Assembly: GCF_016405145.1 (NCBI RefSeq)
Contig: NZ_JAEKIA010000001.1
Location: 186,001-250,000 of the forward strand
Origin: Schaalia cardiffensis
GTDB lineage: Bacteria > Actinomycetota > Actinomycetes > Actinomycetales > Actinomycetaceae
Reading direction: 5' to 3'
Length of the DNA: 64,000 nucleotides
In this document: piece by piece, positions 18,807-28,202 of the stretch
Layout of the letters: each line of letters opens with the position of its first letter
How positions within the stretch are numbered: the first letter of the stretch is position 1
Position numbers and translations under genes: made by a program
The notes under the pieces: generated by a model
Told to the model about the DNA's origin: nothing
Seen by the model: only the letters and a program-made list of their open reading frames with translations
The model's database searches: none

Positions 18807-19766
18807 ATGACTCGTCCAGTCGACATCCCCATCATCTCGAAGGAGCCCGTTGCCTCCGTTTTGAGGATCCTCGCGCTTGAAGAAATCGGTGAGGACCTGT
18901 TCCGCGCCCATTCACTGCCCCAAGTGCGCCGCGTCTACGGCGGACAGGTGATCGCTCAAGCCCTCATCGCCGCCGCCGCGACAATGGACAAGCCGCGACT
19001 TCCCCATTCCTTTCACACCTACTTCGCTCGCGGAGGCACCCCTTCTCTCCCCTTCGAACTGCGAGTCGAACGCCTACGAGATGGACGCTCCTTCTCTTTG
19101 CGTCGCATCGTGTGCCTTCAGGAGGGCAAAGAGATTCTCGCACTTCAGGCCTCCTACCAGGGGCCCGAGGACGGCCTCGTCTTCACCAGCGAAGCCCCCG
19201 AGGCCACCCCACCGGAAGAGTTGCCGAGCGCATTTGAGATTTTCCGGGCGATCGACCACCCCGTCGGCAGATTCCTCGGTAAAACCACAGCCTTCGATGT
19301 GCGCCACGTCCAACAATCCCTCTACACGAAAGCCGACGAGAATCCTTCGAATCGCCAACAGCTGTGGATGCGCCCGCGTGCGGCCATTCCTCAAGGGGCG
19401 GATCAGCACGTCCACCGCGCTCTGCTCGCCTATGTCATTGACCAGGTCATGCTTGAACCTGCAATGCGCGTCCTCGGGCTTTCCTGGATGACACCGGGCA
19501 TGTCCGCAGCTTCTCTCGACCATGCAATGTGGTTCCATCGCGATGTCGATATCAATGAGTGGCTCCTCTTCGACGGCGAATGCACGAATGTCAACAATGG
19601 TCGGACTCTGGTCACGACCCGCGTGTTCACTCGCAATGGCGTCCTCCTCGCTGAGGCCACCCAGCAGGGAATGCTGCGAATCCCGGGTCACGGACGAAAG
19701 GGGTCTGGCCGTTGGGGTTTTGGGATCGATCCGAAGACGGGCGCCTCACAGCTGAGCTTCGCTTAA
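18807..19766 (+). CDS. tesB: acyl-CoA thioesterase II (TesB)
   Basis: A 319-residue double-hotdog thioesterase hydrolysing acyl-CoA to free acid and CoA. The N-terminal hotdog contains RRVYGGQVIAQALIAAA, the strongest TesB signature, and SFHTYFARGG; the C-terminal hotdog contains SLDHAMWFHRDVDINEWLLF, with the catalytic Asp/His region. The ATG at 18807 is 6 nt after AAGAAT (18795-18800), a leaderless arrangement. An in-frame GTG at 18792 is the alternative. No fatty-acid genes are adjacent. Confidence 0.92.
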   Translation: MTRPVDIPIISKEPVASVLRILALEEIGEDLFRAHSLPQVRRVYGGQVIAQALIAAAATMDKPRLPHSFHTYFARGGTPSLPFELRVERLRDGRSFSLRRIVCLQEGKEILALQASYQGPEDGLVFTSEAPEATPPEELPSAFEIFRAIDHPVGRFLGKTTAFDVRHVQQSLYTKADENPSNRQQLWMRPRAAIPQGADQHVHRALLAYVIDQVMLEPAMRVLGLSWMTPGMSAASLDHAMWFHRDVDINEWLLFDGECTNVNNGRTLVTTRVFTRNGVLLAEATQQGMLRIPGHGRKGSGRWGFGIDPKTGASQLSFA

Positions 19767-19901
19767 AACGCCAGCCTCCCACCTCGACCCGTGCCTCGCG
19801 CGCCCCTGCGTCTGTGTCTTCACGAGTAGCGTCCCGCTGAGATTGTGTTGACCTGGGAAAGCCCGCACTGCCCGGCTTTGACCCAGCTGATCTGAAAAGC
19901 A

Positions 19902-19933
19902 CGTGGAGCCGAGGCATGAGCCTCGACCCCACG
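19902..19933 (-). terminator. terminator of ettA
   Basis: A 14-bp stem with two mismatches (19902-19915 with 19920-19933) and a 4-nt loop, followed on the reverse strand by CTTTTC. It lies 23 bp after the ettA stop codon. Confidence 0.75.
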
Positions 19934-19956
19934 ATTGCGTACTTCTGGGACGAAGA

Positions 19957-21639
19957 TCAGTCTCGCGTGAGCTTGCGGTGCGTCACACGATGCGGAGCGG
20001 CGGCCTCCTGGCCGAGGCGTTCAATCTTGTTCTTCTCATAGGACTCGAAGTTGCCCTCGTACCAGTACCACTGGGCCGGGTTATCCTCAGTGCCCTCCCA
20101 AGCGAGGATGTGCGTCGCAACGCGGTCAAGGAACCAACGATCGTGGGTGACGACGACCGCACACCCGGGGAACTGGAGGAGAGCATTCTCCAGGGAACCG
20201 AGGGTCTCGACATCAAGGTCGTTCGTGGGTTCGTCGAGGAGCAGAAGATTACCGCCCTGTTTGAGGGTGAGCGCAAGATTGAGACGGTTGCGCTCACCAC
20301 CGGAAAGGACCCCCGCGGGCTTTTGCTGGTCAGGCCCCTTGAAACCGAATGCGGAAACGTAGGCGCGCGAGGGCATTTCCACATTCCCGACCTGGATGAA
20401 GTCGAGACCATCGGAGACGACCTCCCACAGGCTCTTATCCGGGTCGATACCAGCCCGGTTCTGATCCACGTAGGAGATCTTCACCGTCTCGCCGATCGTG
20501 AGCTCTCCCCCATCAAGGGGTTCGAGGCCGACGATCGTCTTGAAGAGGGTCGTTTTGCCCACGCCGTTCGGGCCGATGACACCAACGATGCCATTGCGCG
20601 GGAGGGAGAAAGAAAGGCCCTCAATGAGAGTGCGCTCTCCAAAACCCTTCTTCAGATCCTTCGCTTCGATGACGACAGAACCCAAACGCGGGCCCGGCGG
20701 GATCTGAATCTCCTCGAAGTCGAGCTTACGAGTGCGCTCGGCCTCGGCAGCCATCTCCTCGTAGCGTTCAAGACGAGCCTTCGACTTCGCTTGGCGGCCC
20801 TTCGGATTCGAACGAACCCACTCGAGTTCTTCCTTGAGGCGCTTCGCGAGCTTCGCGTCCTTTTGCCCCTGAACCTGCAGACGCTTTTCCTTCGTTTCAA
20901 GGTAGGTCGAGTAGTTGCCCTCATAGGGGTAGAGGTGGCCGCGGTCGACCTCGGCGATCCAACCGGCGACGTGATCGAGGAAGTAACGGTCGTGGGTGAC
21001 GGCAATGACGGCGCCCGCGTAGGTCGACAGGTGCTTTTCGATCCACAGCACGGACTCGGCATCCAGGTGGTTCGTCGGCTCGTCGAGGAGGAGCAGGTCC
21101 GGAGCCTCAATGAGGAGCTTACACAGTGCAACACGACGGCGCTCACCGCCGGAGAGCACATTGACGGGCTGGTCCGCAGGCGGGCAGCGCAGAGCATCCA
21201 TCGCCTGCTCAAGCTGGGAGTCGATGTCCCAGGCGTTAGCGGCGTCGAGGGCGTCTTGGAGTGTGCCCATCTCCTCCATAAGGGAGTCGAAATCCGCGTC
21301 CGGGTTCGCCATCTCCTCAGAGATCTCGTTGAAGCGCTGAAGCTTCGAGTAGATCTCACCGGCGCCCATGCGCACGTTCTCGATCACGGTCTTCGACTCG
21401 TCAAGTTTCGGCTCCTGCTCGAGGATGCCGACTGTGTATCCGGCAGTGAGGCGAGCCTCGCCATTGCTCGGTTCGTCGAGCCCGGCCATGATCTTGAGGA
21501 TCGAGGACTTGCCCGCACCGTTCGGACCGACCATGCCGATCTTCGCGCCTGGGAAGAAGGACATGCTAACGTCGTCGAGGATCACTTTGTCCCCGTGCGC
21601 CTTACGAGCCTTAATCATCTGGTAGATGTACTCAGCCAC
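19957..21639 (-). CDS. ettA: energy-dependent translational throttle protein EttA
   Basis: A 560-residue ABC-F ATPase with two nucleotide-binding domains and no membrane part. EttA binds the ribosomal E site and couples translation entry to ATP/ADP levels. MVGPNGAGKSSILK (about residue 36) and VIGPNGVGKTTLFK (about residue 357) are the Walker A motifs, with LSGGERRRVALCK and LSGGERNRLNLAL signatures and LLLLDEPTNHLD / LLLLDEPTNDLD Walker B. The arm region and the linker KRLKEELEWVRSNPKGRQAK match EttA rather than Uup or resistance ABC-F proteins. GTG start, with GGAGACCA in front. Confidence 0.95.
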   Translation of the reverse strand: MAEYIYQMIKARKAHGDKVILDDVSMSFFPGAKIGMVGPNGAGKSSILKIMAGLDEPSNGEARLTAGYTVGILEQEPKLDESKTVIENVRMGAGEIYSKLQRFNEISEEMANPDADFDSLMEEMGTLQDALDAANAWDIDSQLEQAMDALRCPPADQPVNVLSGGERRRVALCKLLIEAPDLLLLDEPTNHLDAESVLWIEKHLSTYAGAVIAVTHDRYFLDHVAGWIAEVDRGHLYPYEGNYSTYLETKEKRLQVQGQKDAKLAKRLKEELEWVRSNPKGRQAKSKARLERYEEMAAEAERTRKLDFEEIQIPPGPRLGSVVIEAKDLKKGFGERTLIEGLSFSLPRNGIVGVIGPNGVGKTTLFKTIVGLEPLDGGELTIGETVKISYVDQNRAGIDPDKSLWEVVSDGLDFIQVGNVEMPSRAYVSAFGFKGPDQQKPAGVLSGGERNRLNLALTLKQGGNLLLLDEPTNDLDVETLGSLENALLQFPGCAVVVTHDRWFLDRVATHILAWEGTEDNPAQWYWYEGNFESYEKNKIERLGQEAAAPHRVTHRKLTRD

Positions 21640-21807
21640 TGGTCTCCGTCCAAGGTGATGGGTGTGCGACGCCAGCGCCGCCTTATCCCCTCCATGCTAG
21701 GACACGCCCCGGCTTTTGAGCCCCTCCCACTGCCCTCCGGGAGCGTGGCCATGACCACGAAGCCACTGCACTACTCGTGCTGCGCACTCCTCAAACACCT
21801 TGGTCCT

Positions 21808-22518
21808 TCACTCGTAGCGCATCCCCACGACATTGAGATCCGCAGGGGACTCCTGTGTTTCCTCTTCCACGGCCTTTCCTGAAGTCGATGCTTGACCTGC
21901 AAAGGCGCTTCGCTCCGCGTCCCCGACGTCCTCGTTCGGGCTGATCGGGGCAAGCAGCGGGGAGGATTCCTCTTGAGCCGTACCGCACAGCACCTCATCT
22001 TCTCCGGGCAGTGCGGGGCGCATGAACTTAGCGTCCTGGACCGGCGAAGAACTCAAGGATGGAGAGACCTCTTCAAGAGGCGAGGGAGGCGCGTTCAACT
22101 CTCCTGCCTCAACTTCACCCGAGCTGGGGTCGCCATTGTCCCGCTCGAGCCAATGCCTTTCCCTTTTTTCATAGCGCGCCCGACCATTGGCAAGATCGTG
22201 GCCGATCGACTGGGCGGTAATAACGAGTTCCGATCGGGCGAGACCATCATCTTTAGCGATCCACGCGTTCGCCGTGGGCCGCCCTACGACGATGACGGGT
22301 TCGCCCTTCCTCAAGGATTGGAAGACGTTCTCGGCGAGACGCTCCCAGGCTCGGACCGTGTACCGATGAGTGCGTCCTTGAGTGAGGACTCCGTCCGCCG
22401 AAGCGAACCAGTTGGTGACTGCCAGACGAAAACGAACGGTCATCTGTCCGTTCTTCGTTCGGGTCGCCGCCAGGTCTGTTCCGACGCGCCCGCGCAGTGT
22501 GATGGTGGTGTCGCTCAT
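21808..22518 (-). CDS. ssb: single-stranded DNA-binding protein (paralogue without the acidic tip)
   Basis: A 236-residue protein whose first 115 residues form an SSB OB fold: ITLRGRVGTDLAATRTKNGQ, VRFRLAVTNWF, YTVRAWERLAENVFQSLRKG and GEPVIVVGR. The remainder is an acidic, Pro/Ser-rich disordered tail. The usual DDDxPF tip, which recruits repair proteins, is absent; the chain ends VVGMRYE. This argues for an accessory SSB (SsbB-like) rather than the replication SSB normally found with rpsF/rpsR. ATG at 22518 with AAGGAGG upstream. Confidence 0.85.
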   Translation of the reverse strand: MSDTTITLRGRVGTDLAATRTKNGQMTVRFRLAVTNWFASADGVLTQGRTHRYTVRAWERLAENVFQSLRKGEPVIVVGRPTANAWIAKDDGLARSELVITAQSIGHDLANGRARYEKRERHWLERDNGDPSSGEVEAGELNAPPSPLEEVSPSLSSSPVQDAKFMRPALPGEDEVLCGTAQEESSPLLAPISPNEDVGDAERSAFAGQASTSGKAVEEETQESPADLNVVGMRYE

Positions 22519-22773
22519 GATTCCTCCTTGTCGCCCCACGCCGATTCCTTGTCGGCGAGCTTGAGTGAACTCAGAATCCACCAGGCAAGAAACGCAGGCG
22601 ACTGTCCGTGCCTCCCCTTGTGAATCCAGAACAAGGGGGGCCCAGACTGTGGACGAAAACAGAGAGACAAGATGAGGCCGGGACGGGGAAGAGGATGCCG
22701 AGACGGCGAATGCGGGAGCGCACGAAGACGAGGGGCAACACAATCGCAGCCCCTCGTCCTAATCAGCGCAGGA

Positions 22774-23406
22774 CTACTCGTCCTCGCCGATCGCGGGGAT
22801 CTTCAAGGCGAGAGCATCCTTGAGCGCAGCCTTCGCCTGAGCGCGAGTCACAGGTTCAGCGGGGAAAAGGACACGACGGTAGTACTCGAGTTCCTGAATG
22901 GATTCAAGAATGTCCGCGAGCGCCCGGTGGCCCCCGTGCTTCACGGGCGCGTTCTCGAAGGCCCGCCGGTGCCAGCGCTTGGCGAGTTCCTTGACCGAGG
23001 AAACGTCAACGATGCGGTAGTGGAGGTGGTCGATGACGCTGGGCATGTAGGCCTCGAGGAACATCTTGTCCGTTCCGACGGAATTGCCCGCCAAGAGGGC
23101 CTTGCCCTGCTCGGGGACGAAGCGGCGAATGTAGTCGAGGACTTGCCCAGTGGCTTCTTCGAGGCTCAGGCCACCTTCGAGTTCGTCAAGGAGGCCCGAA
23201 GTAGTGTGCATGTTTCTCACGAAATCGTTCATGTTCTCCAGCGCTGCGGCTGGCGGTTTGATGAGGACATCGATTCCCTTATCGACGATCTTGAGATCTG
23301 CGTCGGTGATGACGACTCCGACCTCGACCAGTGCATCCTTGTGCACATCGAGGCCGGTCATTTCGCAGTCGATCCAGACGAGAGGATCCTTAAGCTGTGC
23401 AGTCAT
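22774..23406 (-). CDS. orn: oligoribonuclease
   Basis: A 210-residue DEDDh exoribonuclease that degrades 2-5 nt RNA and linear cyclic-dinucleotide products to monomers. LVWIDCEMTGLDV carries the first Asp and Glu, AGNSVGTDKMFLEAYMP the second Asp, and HRALADILESI the His and last Asp. Length is family-typical with the ATG at 23406; the longer open frame upstream runs into the ilvA promoter. It is divergent from ilvA by 115 bp. Confidence 0.95.
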   Translation of the reverse strand: MTAQLKDPLVWIDCEMTGLDVHKDALVEVGVVITDADLKIVDKGIDVLIKPPAAALENMNDFVRNMHTTSGLLDELEGGLSLEEATGQVLDYIRRFVPEQGKALLAGNSVGTDKMFLEAYMPSVIDHLHYRIVDVSSVKELAKRWHRRAFENAPVKHGGHRALADILESIQELEYYRRVLFPAEPVTRAQAKAALKDALALKIPAIGEDE

Positions 23407-23521
23407 GCCCACTAGTTTAAGTCGCGCATGCTCACGGGCTGAGCGCGCCACCTGGTTCGGCGAAGAGGCCACTAGACTCCTGAAGAGTTTGCGGGCGTTT
23501 ACTTCGTTGAAGGAGGAGAAG

Positions 23522-24823
23522 ATGAGTGATACGGCCACACCCTGGTCCACACCGGGAGCGACTCCCCAGGATATTGAGGACGCCGCTGCCATCCTTCGCG
23601 GGGTCGTGCATGAGACCGAGCTCTCCTCTTCCGCGCGACTTTGTGAGCACACCGGGGTTGACGTTCTTCTCAAGCGTGAAGACCAGCAACGGTGCCGCTC
23701 TTTCAAGGTTCGTGGTGCTTTCGCCCGTATGAGCGCCTTGTCCCCCGTTGAGCGCGAACGCGGCGTCGTGTGCGCCTCGGCGGGCAATCACGCCCAGGGC
23801 GTTGCCTATGCCTGTCAGACTCTGGGGGTTCATGGGACGATCTACCTGCCGTCGAACACTCCCCGGCAAAAGCGCAACCGCATTGCAGTGATCGGCGGGG
23901 ACTGGGTTGAGCAGGTGATCGTGGATGGCACTTTCGACAAGGCGAATGCCCTCGCTCAAGAAGCTGCTCGTTCAACCGGCCGGATCTACGTCCACCCCTA
24001 TGATGATCCGCTGACGATCGCCGGTCAGGGCACGATCGCCGTGGAGTTGTGCGATCAGCTTCCCGCCGACACGGCCGCAGTCCTCGTCCCCGTTGGCGGT
24101 GGGGGTCTTCTCGCGGGTATCGCGACCTGGCTCAAGCACGCGCGCCCCGAGATTCGCGTCATCGGCGTCGAGCCCGAGGGGGCGGCCTCAATGCGCGCCG
24201 CACTGGACGAGGGCGAGCCCGTGAAGCTGGAGAGAGTGGATCCTTTCGTGGACGGCACCGCCGTTGGCCGCGCCGGTTCCCTTGCTTTCGACACGGTCCG
24301 CCGTCTCGTCGACGATGTGCTCCTCGTCCCCGAGGGGGCTGTGTGCACGGAGATGCTCAGCCTTTACCAATCCGAGGGGATCATCGCAGAGCCTGCGGGC
24401 GCTTTGGCTTCGTGTGCGATTCACGAGCATTTGGCAAGCCCCGAGCAGCGTCTGAAGATTCTTGGCCGATCCGATGGGGCGCTCCTTGCGATCGTGTCGG
24501 GAGGCAACAACGATCTCACCCGCTACGCGGAGGTCATGGAGCGTTCGCTTCGCCACGAGGGCTTGCGCCACTACTTCCTCGTCACCTTCCCCCAGCAGCC
24601 GGGAGCCTTGCGCATGTTCCTCGAAGATGTTCTGGGCCCGAGCGACGACATCGTTCACTTCGAATACACGAAGAAGAACAACCGGGAGTCGGGGCCGGCA
24701 CTCGTCGGCATTGACATCGCGTTCAAGAGTGACATTGATGGGCTGCGCCGACGCATGGAGGACTCCCCTCTTCACGTCGAAGAAGTGCCTGCTGATTCGG
24801 AGATCTTCCGCCTGCTGGTCTAA
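23522..24823 (+). CDS. ilvA: threonine ammonia-lyase
   Basis: A 433-residue PLP enzyme deaminating threonine to 2-oxobutanoate for isoleucine synthesis. CRSFKVRGAF has the PLP Lys (about residue 63), SAGNHAQGVAYA the substrate-binding loop and VPVGGGGLLAGIA the phosphate-binding glycines. The C-terminal 90 residues (LRHYFLVTFPQQPGALRMFL) are an ACT-like regulatory domain, so feedback control is likely. GGAGGAG lies 4-5 nt before the ATG. The longer frame starting at 23150 overlaps orn and is not real. Confidence 0.93.
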   Translation: MSDTATPWSTPGATPQDIEDAAAILRGVVHETELSSSARLCEHTGVDVLLKREDQQRCRSFKVRGAFARMSALSPVERERGVVCASAGNHAQGVAYACQTLGVHGTIYLPSNTPRQKRNRIAVIGGDWVEQVIVDGTFDKANALAQEAARSTGRIYVHPYDDPLTIAGQGTIAVELCDQLPADTAAVLVPVGGGGLLAGIATWLKHARPEIRVIGVEPEGAASMRAALDEGEPVKLERVDPFVDGTAVGRAGSLAFDTVRRLVDDVLLVPEGAVCTEMLSLYQSEGIIAEPAGALASCAIHEHLASPEQRLKILGRSDGALLAIVSGGNNDLTRYAEVMERSLRHEGLRHYFLVTFPQQPGALRMFLEDVLGPSDDIVHFEYTKKNNRESGPALVGIDIAFKSDIDGLRRRMEDSPLHVEEVPADSEIFRLLV

Positions 24824-24944
24824 GCCTTCGTCTCGACTTCGGCCCCTCACCCTATCGCCGTTCCTCCTGCCTGTGTGCGGATCTTCCCAGGTGGAGGAGG
24901 GGCCACTTCAGCTTGTGCTCTTCCCCTGCTTTTCCATGCTTGCG

Positions 24945-25027
24945 GCTCTTCGTGTGCGGGCTCCTTCCTCGCATCCCCTTGTGCACCTCATTCGCCGCAT
25001 GATGATGCTCTTCGTGTGCGGGCTCCT
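24945..25027. repeat. 21-bp direct repeat, two copies 62 bp apart
   Basis: An identical 21-bp sequence beginning GCTCTTCGTGTGCGGG occurs at 24945-24965 and 25007-25027, in the intergenic region between the convergent ilvA and winged-helix genes. Confidence 0.8.
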
Positions 25028-25046
25028 CAGTGACCGCCTGCGCGGA

Positions 25047-25481
25047 TCACGCGGCGAGGGTGTGAACCCTGAAGGACTTGACTCGGACCCCGGGAGCGGA
25101 GTTGAAGCGGTATCCCTGGCCACGCAGGGTAGTGATGAGTTCGGGGGCGCCCTCGATCTTCTTGCGCAGACGCCGAATATGCGCGTCAATGGTGCGCGAG
25201 GAGGAGTCCAGGCCTGAGCCGTGCCAGACGGTGTCGTGAAGCTCTTCGCGACTCACGGTGCGGTCGGCGTTCTTCGCCAAATAGCCGAGCAGTTCAAGTT
25301 CTTTTGCGCATAGCTCGATGCGTCCGCCGTGGATATCCAAGGTTCCGCGGTCGATGTCAAACTCGACATGGGCGGGCGTGAGGCGCAGGCCGGCGAGAAT
25401 GTCGACAAACTCTTCGAAACTTGTCTGCGGGGCAGCGTCGAGATCAATGCTGGACGTGGAGGGGGTGTTGACGAGGGTCAT
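25047..25481 (-). CDS. orphan OmpR/PhoB-type winged-helix DNA-binding protein
   Basis: A 144-residue protein. Residues about 50-135 form a Trans_reg_C winged helix: IELCAKELELLGYLAKNADR, the recognition part SSRTIDAHIRRLRKKIEG and LITTLRGQGYRF wing. The first 45 residues are not a receiver domain and have no Asp acceptor pattern, so this is not a normal response regulator, and there is no kinase nearby. The ATG at 25481 follows a GAGG. The role is probably a transcription factor with an unknown signal. It is downstream of metE on the same strand, after a hairpin. Confidence 0.75.
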   Translation of the reverse strand: MTLVNTPSTSSIDLDAAPQTSFEEFVDILAGLRLTPAHVEFDIDRGTLDIHGGRIELCAKELELLGYLAKNADRTVSREELHDTVWHGSGLDSSSRTIDAHIRRLRKKIEGAPELITTLRGQGYRFNSAPGVRVKSFRVHTLAA

Positions 25482-25809
25482 GTCGTGTATCCGATTCTTC
25501 GGTGCCGCAGGGCCCGGCATATGGGGCCTTCTTCAGGGCGGCAGTGATCGACTGGGGATGGGAGGGTCGATCAGATACACATTCGCGCACGCATGGAACC
25601 GCACAGGCTGCGGGGCATAATGCGGGCGAAAGTCGTCATGGCCACGAGTATGCCCTGCGATGAACATCCACGCCAGCCGAGTACCGCATGTCGAGACTGT
25701 GGAACGCGACATGCGCGACACGCGGGAGGGGCCCGGCGCTGCCGAACCCCTCCCAGGTCAGAGCGCGCCATCATTGCGCGCAGGTCCCATGTTTCGAAGC
25801 TCCCCCGAC
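25482..25809. other. intergenic, 328 bp, holds the metE terminator
   Basis: No gene seen. Open frames on the plus strand here are poor in codon bias. The main feature is the hairpin at 25724-25754. Confidence 0.5.
25724..25754 (-). terminator. terminator of metE
   Basis: GGGAGGGG (25724-25731) pairs with CCCCTCCC (25747-25754), and an inner CGGC/GCCG stem closes a 3-nt loop. It lies 56 bp past the metE stop. Confidence 0.7.
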
Positions 25810-28116
25810 TCAGAGGGCTTCGCGAGCCTCCTTCGTCGCCTCAACGAGATGCGAAAGGGAAGCTAGGGTCTCCTCGTAGCCGCGGGTCTTGAGGCCGCAG
25901 TCGGGGTTGATCCACAGGCGCTTCGCCGGGATTGCGCCGAGGGCCGCGTCGATGAGCGAGCGGATCTCCTCAACCGAGGGGATGCGCGGCGAGTGGATGT
26001 CCCACACGCCCGGACCGATGCCGTGGTCGAAACCGGCTTCGGCGAGTTCAGGAAGGACCTCCATGCGTGAGCGGGCCGCTTCTATCGAAGTGACATCAGC
26101 GTCGAGGGCGGCGATCGCGTCGATGATCTGCCCGAACTCCGAGTAGCACAGGTGGGTGTGGATCTGCGTATCGGGTCGAACGCCTGCGGTTGCGACCCTA
26201 AAGGAGTCGACCGACCAGCGCAGGTAGTCAGCGTGGTCCTCGGCATCGAGTGGGAGGAGTTCACGCAGGGCGGGCTCGTCGACCTGGATGATCGCGATTC
26301 CAGCGGCCTCGAGGTCCTCGACCTCGTCACGCAGTGCGAGGCCGATCTGGTCGGCAACTTCGGCGAGCCCCAGGTCATTGCGCGGGAAGGACCAGGCAAT
26401 GATCGTCACCGGGCCGGTGAGCATTCCCTTGACGGGCTTGTCGGTGAGCGACTGGGCGAAAGCGGCCCAGTCGACGGTCATCGCCTTCGGGCGGGCGACG
26501 TCGCCCCACAGGATCGAGGGGCGGGTGCAGCGCGAACCATAGGACTGGACCCAGCCGTTACGAGTGGCGGCGAATCCGTCGAGGAGCTCGGCGAAGTACT
26601 GGACCATGTCGTTGCGCTCGGCCTCGCCGTGGACGAGGACATCAAGCCCGAGCTTTTCTTGGAGGGCCACGACCTCGGCGATCTCCCGCTCAATGCGGGC
26701 GCGATAGTCGGCGTCGGAGAGAATACCCTTCGCGTGTGCTGCGCGCGCCTTGCGGATGTCGGTGGTCTGCGGGAAAGAGCCGATGGTCGTCGTCGGAAGG
26801 GCTGGCAGGGCGAGACGTGCATCTTGTGCCGCGGCCCGTTCACCATAGGGCGCCCGGGCGCGTTCGGATTCGCCGAGTGCGCCGACCCGTTCGCGGATCT
26901 CGGGGCGGACAACCCCAGGGGCTGTGGCCCGCTCGCGAAGAATACGGGTGGATTCCTCGATCTGGGGGGCGATCGCGTCGAATCCTTCGACGATTCCCTT
27001 CGCGAGGGTAACGACCTCGCCGACCTTCTGATCGGCGAAAGCGAGCCAAGCGTGGAGGTTCGCGTCAAGTTCGGGGTCGTCCCAGGTTTCGAGGGCGGTG
27101 TCGTGGGGCACGTGCTGGAGGGAGTTCGTCGTCGCGACGCACAGCGAGCGGGCCCCGAGGAGCTTCGCTTTTTCAAGGAGTGCTGCGGCCTGGGCAAGAT
27201 CTGCGCGCCAGATTGAGCGGGCGTCGATCGCGCCCACAACAAGGTCGACGCCGCCAAGGTCGAGCGTTCCCGGCTCGGGCAGGGCGCCGCGTCCGAGGTC
27301 GAGGTGGATCGCTTCGACCCCGCAGCTCGCGAGCGCAGGCAGTGCGCTGAGCCCGTTGCCGTAGGGCGTGGTGACGAGGATTCTGGGGCGATTGGAAGTG
27401 CCTGCCAATTCCGTGTATGCCGATTTGGCGAGCTCGGCGAGCTCGAGCCTCGTGCGCGAAAGGTTGTCGGAGACGAGGGCGGGTTCGTCGAATTGAACCC
27501 ATGTTGCTCCCGCTTCCTCGAGGCGTGAGAGGAGCGTGGCGTAGACGGCTTGGACTTCGGGGAGGCGCTCGAGCGGGTCGTAGCCTTCGGGCGCCTGCTC
27601 GTCCGCTTTTGCGAGGGCGAGGTAGGTGATGGGGCCGACGATGACGGGGCGGGTGAGATAGCCCCAGTTCTTCGCTTCGAGGAAGCGTTCGACGTAGCGG
27701 TCATCGGCGTAGGAGATCGGGGTATTGGGGCCGATCTCGGGGACGAGGTAGTGGTAGTTCGTGTCAAACCATTTCGTCATCTCCTCCGGCGCGCTCCCCT
27801 GGTCGCCGCGGGCGAGGGCGAAGTGGAGTTCGAGTCCGCGCCGACCCTCGAAGCGCGCGGGCACGGCTCCGAGCAGGCTTGTCACGTCGAGGACCTGGTC
27901 GTAGAGGGAGGAGTTCTCCGGAAGGGAGGCGTCCTGGGCGCGCAGGCCGAGTTCGACGAGGCGCGCGAGGTTTGCCTGTCGCAGCTCGGCTTCGGCTTTG
28001 AGGAGCTCTTCGGCGCTCGTCCGTCCGGCCCAATGGGCTTCGAGTGCTTTCTTCAGTTCTCGGTTCCTCCCAATGCGGGGGTAGCCGAGGATCGTTGCTG
28101 CGGGGAAGGTCGTCAT
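25810..28116 (-). CDS. metE: cobalamin-independent methionine synthase
   Basis: A 768-residue enzyme that transfers a methyl group from methyltetrahydropteroyl-polyglutamate to homocysteine. The N-terminal barrel begins ATILGYPRIGRNRELKKALE; the C-terminal barrel begins TTIGSFPQTTDIRKAR. Zinc ligands are visible in QIHTHLCYSEF (His, Cys) and WINPDCGLKTRG (Cys). Length matches the family with the ATG at 28116, which has AGGAGA upstream. It follows metF by 86 bp on the same strand, and the two form the last step of methionine synthesis and its methyl donor supply. No cobalamin riboswitch is apparent in the gap or ahead of metF. Confidence 0.97.
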   Translation of the reverse strand: MTTFPAATILGYPRIGRNRELKKALEAHWAGRTSAEELLKAEAELRQANLARLVELGLRAQDASLPENSSLYDQVLDVTSLLGAVPARFEGRRGLELHFALARGDQGSAPEEMTKWFDTNYHYLVPEIGPNTPISYADDRYVERFLEAKNWGYLTRPVIVGPITYLALAKADEQAPEGYDPLERLPEVQAVYATLLSRLEEAGATWVQFDEPALVSDNLSRTRLELAELAKSAYTELAGTSNRPRILVTTPYGNGLSALPALASCGVEAIHLDLGRGALPEPGTLDLGGVDLVVGAIDARSIWRADLAQAAALLEKAKLLGARSLCVATTNSLQHVPHDTALETWDDPELDANLHAWLAFADQKVGEVVTLAKGIVEGFDAIAPQIEESTRILRERATAPGVVRPEIRERVGALGESERARAPYGERAAAQDARLALPALPTTTIGSFPQTTDIRKARAAHAKGILSDADYRARIEREIAEVVALQEKLGLDVLVHGEAERNDMVQYFAELLDGFAATRNGWVQSYGSRCTRPSILWGDVARPKAMTVDWAAFAQSLTDKPVKGMLTGPVTIIAWSFPRNDLGLAEVADQIGLALRDEVEDLEAAGIAIIQVDEPALRELLPLDAEDHADYLRWSVDSFRVATAGVRPDTQIHTHLCYSEFGQIIDAIAALDADVTSIEAARSRMEVLPELAEAGFDHGIGPGVWDIHSPRIPSVEEIRSLIDAALGAIPAKRLWINPDCGLKTRGYEETLASLSHLVEATKEAREAL

Positions 28117-28202
28117 GCTTGGCTCTCCTGTGGTGAGTGCGGGGGTTCGGGGGGGGCGACGCCGAGGCGCCGCTGTGTTCAGTCGATCAGTGGATGATGG
28201 GG

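Noticed and set aside
19903-21882. 659-codon open frame on the plus strand
   Set aside because: Antisense to ettA, with no recognisable domain and no start context.
26152-27216. 354-codon open frame on the plus strand
   Set aside because: Antisense to metE; the sense protein carries clear zinc-ligand motifs and is the real gene.
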